A stretch of 64,000 bases of DNA from Thioglobus_C sp964448305 (GTDB lineage Bacteria > Pseudomonadota > Gammaproteobacteria > PS1 > Pseudothioglobaceae): contig CAYUWB010000001.1 of assembly GCA_964448305.1 (NCBI GenBank), forward strand, positions 1-64,000. Reading direction: 5' to 3'. Each line of letters starts with the position of its first letter. Position 1 is the stretch's first letter. Made by a program: the position numbers and the translations under genes. The notes beneath the pieces were generated by a model. That model was not told the DNA's origin. It made no database searches and was given only the letters and a program-made list of their open reading frames with translations. Below, piece by piece: positions 58,669-64,000 of the stretch.

Positions 58669-60042
58669 TCAGAAGTCTTTGGTAGAAATATCGTTAGCTT
58701 TTAGCCAAATTCTAAATTTTTCTTGAATTTCTTCTAGTGTTTTTTGATTGTCTGCTTCAAAGCGTAATACCAAGCAAGGCGTAGTATTAGAAGGGCGAAC
58801 CAAACCCCAACCATTAGGGTAATCGACTCTTACGCCATCAATGGTGGTGATTTGGGCACCTTCAAAGCTTACATTTTCAGCGAGTTTATCCATCGCATCA
58901 AACTGCTGACCTTGCTCGTCAAAGTGAATGTTAATTTCTGGTGTGTTAATACTATCAGGCAAATCGGCAAAAACCTCGGCACAAGTTTTGTTGGTTTTTG
59001 AGATGATTTCTAAAAGCCTTGCACCGGTATAAAGTGCATCGTCAAAGCCGTACCAACGTTCTTTAAAGAAAATATGGCCACTCATTTCACCGCCAAGTGC
59101 TGCACCCGTTTCTTTAAGCTTAGCCTTAATGAAGCTGTGTCCTGTGCGTGACATAATCGGCTCACCGCCATGCTCGGCAATATCTTTTGGCAGCAAGGAA
59201 GAGCACTTCACATCAAACACAATTTTAGCGCCTTGGTTGCGCTCGAGAATATCTCTTGAATATAAGATCATCTGGCGATCTGCCCAAATAACATTGCCTT
59301 TGTTATCAATCAAGCCAAGTCGATCGCCGTCGCCATCAAAGGCAAAACCCATATCAGCGCCGGTATTTTTTACTTCCTGAATAATATTGATCAAGTTTTC
59401 CGGTTTAGATGGATCAGGGTGATGATTAGGAAAAGTGCCATCTACCAAGCAAAACAGCTTAGTCACGTTAGCACCGAGCTGCTCAAATAATTTTGGCGCA
59501 ATATTACCAGCCACACCGTTGCCGGCATCAACAACAATGTTGAGTGGTTTGTCGAGTTTAATGTCTGATTTGATTCGATCAATATAATCTTGCTCGATAT
59601 CAACTTTGGTCGAAGTGCCGTGGCCGCCATTAAAATCGTTATTTTTAATGCGTTGATACAGCGCTTGAATGCGATCGCCCGAGAGTGTTTCGCCAGCAAT
59701 CATAATTTTAAAGCCGTTGTATTCTGGTGGATTATGCGAGCCGGTGATCATCACCCCTGAAGTGGCAGCCTTGGTATAGGTGCCGTAATACACCAGTGGG
59801 GTAGGCACCATGCCAATATCAACAATATGACAGCCACTTGCTTTTAAACCATCTTTTAAAGCTTCCATTAGCGTGAGGCCACTAAGGCGTCCGTCACGCC
59901 CCACCACAACACCACGCTCACCTTTGGCGATTGATTCACTGCCAATCGCAAGGCCGATGAGTTTGACTGCTTCAGGGGTAAGATCTTGTTCGACAATGCC
60001 ACGAATATCGTAAGCTTTAAAAATGGATTGTGAAATTGGCAT
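58669..60042 (-). CDS. algC: Phosphomannomutase/phosphoglucomutase (AlgC type)
   Basis: A 457-aa alpha-D-phosphohexomutase. The catalytic Ser is in TGSHNPPEYNGFK, the metal loop is DGDGDRLG, the sugar-specificity loop GGEMSGHIFF, and the phosphate-binding loop RPSNTTPCLVLR near the C-terminus. It supplies Man-1-P or Glc-1-P for polysaccharides. Confidence 0.9.
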   Translation of the reverse strand: MPISQSIFKAYDIRGIVEQDLTPEAVKLIGLAIGSESIAKGERGVVVGRDGRLSGLTLMEALKDGLKASGCHIVDIGMVPTPLVYYGTYTKAATSGVMITGSHNPPEYNGFKIMIAGETLSGDRIQALYQRIKNNDFNGGHGTSTKVDIEQDYIDRIKSDIKLDKPLNIVVDAGNGVAGNIAPKLFEQLGANVTKLFCLVDGTFPNHHPDPSKPENLINIIQEVKNTGADMGFAFDGDGDRLGLIDNKGNVIWADRQMILYSRDILERNQGAKIVFDVKCSSLLPKDIAEHGGEPIMSRTGHSFIKAKLKETGAALGGEMSGHIFFKERWYGFDDALYTGARLLEIISKTNKTCAEVFADLPDSINTPEINIHFDEQGQQFDAMDKLAENVSFEGAQITTIDGVRVDYPNGWGLVRPSNTTPCLVLRFEADNQKTLEEIQEKFRIWLKANDISTKDF

Positions 60043-60097
60043 GCTGATAAAATGAATTCAAATAAATGTTTTATTTTAATCATAAAGAGCACACTTA

Positions 60098-60475
60098 ATG
60101 AAAGAACAATTTAAAGTAATTGCACTTGAAAACGAAACGATGACACTGAAAGTGAATCGCTCGGGTGGGTGTCACAGTTGTTCGGCTAGTAGTGGCTGTG
60201 GCACAGGCATATTGGCTAATTATTTTGATCATTATTCTACGTTTAATAAACCGATTAAAAACGGGGTGAGTGTGGGTGATTTTGTCACTTTAGAGATTTC
60301 ATCAGCTGAATTGTTTTCACGTGCTTTTATGCTCTACATTTTTCCAATTTTGGCATTATTTGTTGGTAGTTATACTGGCATGCGTTTATTTCCTGCAACA
60401 GAATTATGGCAAATAAGCTTTGGAATTCTTGGTTTTATTGGTGCACTTTTATTCACCAAATATTTTGTAAAGTAG
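60098..60475 (+). CDS. rseC: RseC/MucC-family membrane protein
   Basis: A 125-aa protein with a Cys-rich cytoplasmic N-terminus (GGCHSCSASSGCG) and two membrane helices (about 68-90 and 98-120). RseC relatives modulate sigma-E or the SoxR-reducing system. The rest of the rpoE-rseABC cluster is not here. Confidence 0.85.
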   Translation: MKEQFKVIALENETMTLKVNRSGGCHSCSASSGCGTGILANYFDHYSTFNKPIKNGVSVGDFVTLEISSAELFSRAFMLYIFPILALFVGSYTGMRLFPATELWQISFGILGFIGALLFTKYFVK

Positions 60476-60537
60476 GCTTTTAAGGCCTTATAAATTTGGG
60501 ATAATCAGTTTATTTTTATAAACACATTTCGTTTATT

Positions 60538-63186
60538 ATGGCAAATCAAGATATCGATCCGTTAGAAACCCAAGAATGGCTAGAAGCCTTTAAATCTGTC
60601 GCCAAAGTCGAAGGCGATGATCGTGCAAAATTTCTATTAAATCAGCTAATGGATATGGCGCATCACGAAGGTATGGATCTGCCAAGTGGTGTGAATACAG
60701 CTTATCTTAATAGTATTGGTTTAGACAAAGAAGTTGAGACTGATATTAGCGCTGAGATTGAAGAAAAAATATCGGCGATTATTCGTTGGAATGCAATGGT
60801 GATGGTGGTTAAAGCCAACCAACTGCCTTATGATTTGGGCGGCCATATTGCTTCATTTGCTTCAAGCGCAACCTTGTACGAGGTTGCTTTTAATCATTTT
60901 TATCGTGGCCCTGATGCTGATCAAGGTGCAGATTTAATTTTCTTCCAAGGGCATATTTCTCCAGGTATTTATTCCCGTGCTTATTTAGAAGGACGTATTA
61001 CTGAAGAACAGATGTTGTTATTCCGACAAGAGGCAGGTAAAGACGGCTTAAGTTCGTACCCACACCCGTGGCTGATGCCAGATTTTTGGCAGTTCCCAAC
61101 AGTGTCAATGGGTTTAGGTCCAATCATGGCGATTTACCAAGCGCGCTTTATGAAATACCTTCATCATCGTGAAATCAAGCAAACAGATAAACGTACCGTT
61201 TGGGCGTATTTAGGCGATGGTGAAACCGACGAGCCAGAATCACTGGGTGCGATTTCAATGGCTGGCCGTGAAAAACTAGACAACCTTGTGTTTGTGATTA
61301 ACTGTAATTTACAGCGCCTTGATGGCCCAGTACGAGGCAATGGTAAGATTATTCAAGAGCTCGAAGGCATGTTCCGTGGCGCAGGCTGGAATGTTATTAA
61401 AGTAATTTGGGGTGGCAAGTGGGATGAGTTGTTTGCCAAAGATACCGACGGTTTACTTAGAAAACGTATGGAAGAAGTGGTGGACGGCGAGTATCAAGCT
61501 TATAAAGCTAAAGATGGCGCCTATGTGCGCAAGCATTTCTTTGGTAAATATCCTGAATTATTAGCTATGGTTGAGCACATGAGTGATGATGAAATTTATC
61601 ACTTAAATCGTGGTGGTCATGATCCTTACAAAGTATTCCAAGCCTACCATGCAGCTAAAGCTTGTAGCGATAAACCAACGGTTATTCTAGCTAAAACGGT
61701 TAAAGGTTACGGCATGGGTGAAGCAGGTGAAGGGCAAAACACCACGCACTCGCAAAAGAAACTTGGCCTAGAACAAGTGGAAATTTTTGCCAAACGTTTT
61801 GATGTACCGGTTACTGAAATTGATGCCAAAGAACTTAATTTTTATAAGCCAGCGCCTGACAGCGAGGAAATGACTTACCTGAATGCTCAGCGTGAAAAAT
61901 TGGGTGGTTCGGTGCCCGTGCGTTCATTTGAATTAGAAGATTTAAAAGCCCCAGAATTAGATGTATTTAAAGCTTTGTTGGAGTCTAGTGGTGATCGTGA
62001 AATGTCAACCACAATGGCGCTTAACCGTGTTATGACCTTACTGGTTCGTGACAAACAACTTGGCCCTAAAGTGGTACCAATTATTCCTGATGAGGCGCGT
62101 ACCTTTGGCATGGAAGGCTTGTTTAGACAGCTTGGTATTTACTCAGCATCTGGCCAACTTTACCAGCCAGAAGACCACGATAAAGTTATGTGGTACAAAG
62201 AAGACAAAAAAGGCCAGGTATTGCAAGAAGGTATTAATGAAGCAGGTGCAATCTCTGATTGGATCGCAGCAGCAACGTCTTATGCGACGCATAATACCAC
62301 GATGATTCCATTCTATATTTACTACTCTAAGTTTGGTTTTCAGCGTGTGGGTGACTTGGCTTGGGCAGCAGGTGATATGCAAGCCAAAGGCTTCTTGATT
62401 GGAGGTACAGCAGGACGTACAACACTTAATGGTGAAGGCTTGCAACACCAAGATGGTGACTCTCATTTAGTGGCTAATACCATTCCAAATTGTATTTCTT
62501 ATGACCCAACTTACGCTTATGAGTTAGCCGTTATTATTCGCAGCGGTATTTATAGAATGTATGAAAATCATGAAAATATTTTCTACTACATTACCACAAT
62601 GAACGAGTTGTATGCGCATCCAGAAATGCCAGCAGGTACAGAAGAAGGCATTATCAAGGGCATTTACCCACTCAAAGAAGTGGGTGCAGGCGACAAGCAA
62701 GTGCAGCTGATGGGCTGTGGTACGATTTTAAGAGAGGTTGAAAAAGCAGCGACAATGTTGGCTGATGATTGGGGTGTTAAATCAAGCATCTGGTCAGTGA
62801 CGAGTTTTAATGAATTGACACGTGAAGCCCAAGCAATTGATCGAGAAAATCGCTTTAGTACTGATGCGCCAAAAGTGCCTTACATTACCCAGTGTTTAGC
62901 AGATGCTAAAGGCCCGGTGATTGCCACGACAGATTACATGCGAAACTATGCTGAGCAAGTGCGTAAATATATTCCAGGGCGTTATGAAGTACTAGGTACG
63001 GATGGTTTTGGTCGTTCTGACTCACGTGCAGCGCTTAGAGATTTCTTTGAAGTAGATGCCAATTACGTTACACTTGCTGCGCTTAAAGCTTTAGTTGACG
63101 AAGGTGAGATGGATGCTTCAGTTATTGCACAAGCAGTTGAAAAATACGGTATAAATACAGACAAACCAAATCCAATGTCGGTGTAG
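60538..63186 (+). CDS. aceE: Pyruvate dehydrogenase E1 component (homodimeric)
   Basis: An 882-aa ThDP enzyme that decarboxylates pyruvate and acetylates the E2 lipoyl group. The ThDP motif GDGETDEPES is near residue 225, with GHISPGIYSRAYLEGR and ALRDFFEVD typical of AceE. It normally precedes aceF; here a HopJ-like gene follows 26 bp later and aceF is not present. Confidence 0.95.
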   Translation: MANQDIDPLETQEWLEAFKSVAKVEGDDRAKFLLNQLMDMAHHEGMDLPSGVNTAYLNSIGLDKEVETDISAEIEEKISAIIRWNAMVMVVKANQLPYDLGGHIASFASSATLYEVAFNHFYRGPDADQGADLIFFQGHISPGIYSRAYLEGRITEEQMLLFRQEAGKDGLSSYPHPWLMPDFWQFPTVSMGLGPIMAIYQARFMKYLHHREIKQTDKRTVWAYLGDGETDEPESLGAISMAGREKLDNLVFVINCNLQRLDGPVRGNGKIIQELEGMFRGAGWNVIKVIWGGKWDELFAKDTDGLLRKRMEEVVDGEYQAYKAKDGAYVRKHFFGKYPELLAMVEHMSDDEIYHLNRGGHDPYKVFQAYHAAKACSDKPTVILAKTVKGYGMGEAGEGQNTTHSQKKLGLEQVEIFAKRFDVPVTEIDAKELNFYKPAPDSEEMTYLNAQREKLGGSVPVRSFELEDLKAPELDVFKALLESSGDREMSTTMALNRVMTLLVRDKQLGPKVVPIIPDEARTFGMEGLFRQLGIYSASGQLYQPEDHDKVMWYKEDKKGQVLQEGINEAGAISDWIAAATSYATHNTTMIPFYIYYSKFGFQRVGDLAWAAGDMQAKGFLIGGTAGRTTLNGEGLQHQDGDSHLVANTIPNCISYDPTYAYELAVIIRSGIYRMYENHENIFYYITTMNELYAHPEMPAGTEEGIIKGIYPLKEVGAGDKQVQLMGCGTILREVEKAATMLADDWGVKSSIWSVTSFNELTREAQAIDRENRFSTDAPKVPYITQCLADAKGPVIATTDYMRNYAEQVRKYIPGRYEVLGTDGFGRSDSRAALRDFFEVDANYVTLAALKALVDEGEMDASVIAQAVEKYGINTDKPNPMSV

Positions 63187-63212
63187 GGATAATTCTTAAA
63201 TAGGGGGAGAGA

Positions 63213-63551
63213 ATGACACAAGAAGAGTATTTAGAAGCATTAAGGTCAGGCGCAAGAATGAAGTTTGAAGACTTGACTGCACTGATTGATGATGATTACA
63301 ACTACACGCCAGCTGCTTTTACTAATGGCGAAGTTGAGAATGCTGCTGATGAAAATCAAGGTAGTGCCAAGTTATTTTGTTTTGCTGCGATTCACCAGCT
63401 TTCTCAATTAGAAACACTGCATTGTTTTGGCCAGTATTACCAAGACGTATTAAATACGCCAGATAGCGATTCTCATGCTAATATTCGTAATTTTATGACT
63501 TATGGCTGGGAAGGTTTAAAGTTTGATTCGCCTGTTCTAGATAGAAAATAA
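63213..63551 (+). CDS. HopJ-type III effector-like family protein
   Basis: A 112-aa protein with the family pattern FEDLTALIDDDYNYTPAAFTNG and HCFGQYYQDVL...NIRNF. Despite the name, members are widespread in non-pathogens and of unknown role. It is probably cotranscribed with aceE. Confidence 0.82.
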   Translation: MTQEEYLEALRSGARMKFEDLTALIDDDYNYTPAAFTNGEVENAADENQGSAKLFCFAAIHQLSQLETLHCFGQYYQDVLNTPDSDSHANIRNFMTYGWEGLKFDSPVLDRK

Positions 63552-63564
63552 AAAAACTAGAATT

Positions 63565-63774
63565 TTAATAATGCGGTGGCGGCTTGTCATCAACTGCTTG
63601 TGTACCACCTTCTGATTTATCTTTGAGTTGCTCTATCTGAGTCGATAGGTGTTTGATCATTTCTTCTAGTTCATCAGCCTTTTGCATTTGGCGAAAAACA
63701 ACCTTGTTCAACTCCTCAATCGTATGATCAAGATAAGCAATTTTTTCTTCCAATTCAATTAGTTTTTCACTCAT
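63565..63774 (-). CDS. slyX: SlyX-family protein
   Basis: A 69-aa coiled-coil protein (EEKIAYLDHTIEELNKVVFRQ by position about 8-28) ending in the diagnostic PPPHY. Function unknown. Its start overlaps the stop of the upstream transporter gene by four bases. Confidence 0.9.
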   Translation of the reverse strand: MSEKLIELEEKIAYLDHTIEELNKVVFRQMQKADELEEMIKHLSTQIEQLKDKSEGGTQAVDDKPPPHY

Positions 63775-64000
63775 GTTTTGTCCTTGGTAAATTTTCCACC
63801 ATATTCATAGTAACCTAGCCCGATTAGTACAAGAATGATACCGCTTAGTTGGGCGTTTGTTAGGGTTTCATTATTAAGACTTGTGCCAAGTAATAGAGCA
63901 AATATTGGTGTTATTAATGGCACAATACCAACCACTCTAACGCTGGTATGGCGGATTAAGTAGTAGTACGACATAAAACCAATCACTGATCCGAATAGCG
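63771..64000 (-). CDS. EamA/DMT-family transporter, C-terminal part (cut by window end)
   Basis: The frame is open to the window edge and shows the second half of a ten-helix drug/metabolite transporter: YYLIRHTSVRVVGIVPLITP, split by loop, then a final helix (LSGIILVLIGLGYYEYG). The GTG at 63986 is internal, not the start. Substrate unknown. Confidence 0.85.
   Translation of the reverse strand, partial: LFGSVIGFMSYYYLIRHTSVRVVGIVPLITPIFALLLGTSLNNETLTNAQLSGIILVLIGLGYYEYGGKFTKDKT

Overview
The window reads as a chromosome segment of a low-GC gammaproteobacterium. Support comes from RNase E, SlyX, the homodimeric AceE type of pyruvate dehydrogenase, a UbiH-type ubiquinone hydroxylase, LpxC, RseC and gammaproteobacterial-style PepN, FtsA and LeuA. 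Low GC, few mobile elements and an uptake hydrogenase fit the SUP05/Thioglobaceae sulfur oxidisers or their mussel symbionts. That placement is inference; no sulfur or carbon-fixation gene lies in the window to confirm it.

Positions 1-5681 hold a metal-handling neighbourhood: a tRNA 3' end (probably Asn), the 3' remnant of a second solute-binding-protein gene, a CooC-type nickel ATPase, an NMT1/SsuA-like binding protein, an ABC ATPase-permease fusion, a CobW/COG0523 GTPase and a divergent MerR regulator. Positions 5702-13442 are the centre of interest, a [NiFe] uptake hydrogenase operon. Its promoter has the 19-bp spacer and centred dyad of MerR-activated promoters, which links it to the regulator next door. 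The order is small subunit, five small single-TM proteins in two paralogous types, large subunit, a degenerate maturation-protease-like protein, a Cys-tailed small protein, an atypical Rieske protein, a canonical maturation protease and a Sel1 protein. HypC lies convergent to it. No cytochrome b subunit and no Tat signal are present, so the five small membrane proteins are the best candidates for membrane attachment and quinone access.

Positions 13955-25351 are mostly housekeeping: a repeat protein, YgiQ, aspartate aminotransferase, UvrB, QueE, an exported Hsp20, a SulP transporter, AroC and a Tas-like aldo-keto reductase. Positions 25388-28349 are visibly more AT-rich and carry DUF3429, an exported peroxiredoxin, a small coiled-coil protein, a SOUL protein and a DUF457 protein, next to tRNA-Arg(CCT).

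Positions 28760-46420 hold a DsbA-like protein, a glycine-zipper protein, Sel1 proteins, PyrF, tRNA-Val(GAC), UbiH-like, PdxH, AroE, RNase E, a pteridine-reductase-like SDR, a MidA-type methyltransferase, UppP, PepN (apparently started at ATT), PncC, DusA, FtsA and LpxC. ftsZ is absent between ftsA and lpxC.

Positions 46485-64000 carry branched-chain amino acid synthesis (ilvI-ilvH-ilvC, then pssA, then leuA behind a Leu-rich leader ORF), HolD-like, QueH, ArgF/ArgD, HPF, MgtE, an RluA-family synthase, AlgC-type phosphohexomutase, RseC, AceE, a HopJ-family protein, SlyX and the end of an EamA transporter. Apart from the hydrogenase region, most of the window is ordinary core metabolism in short, often overlapping operons.
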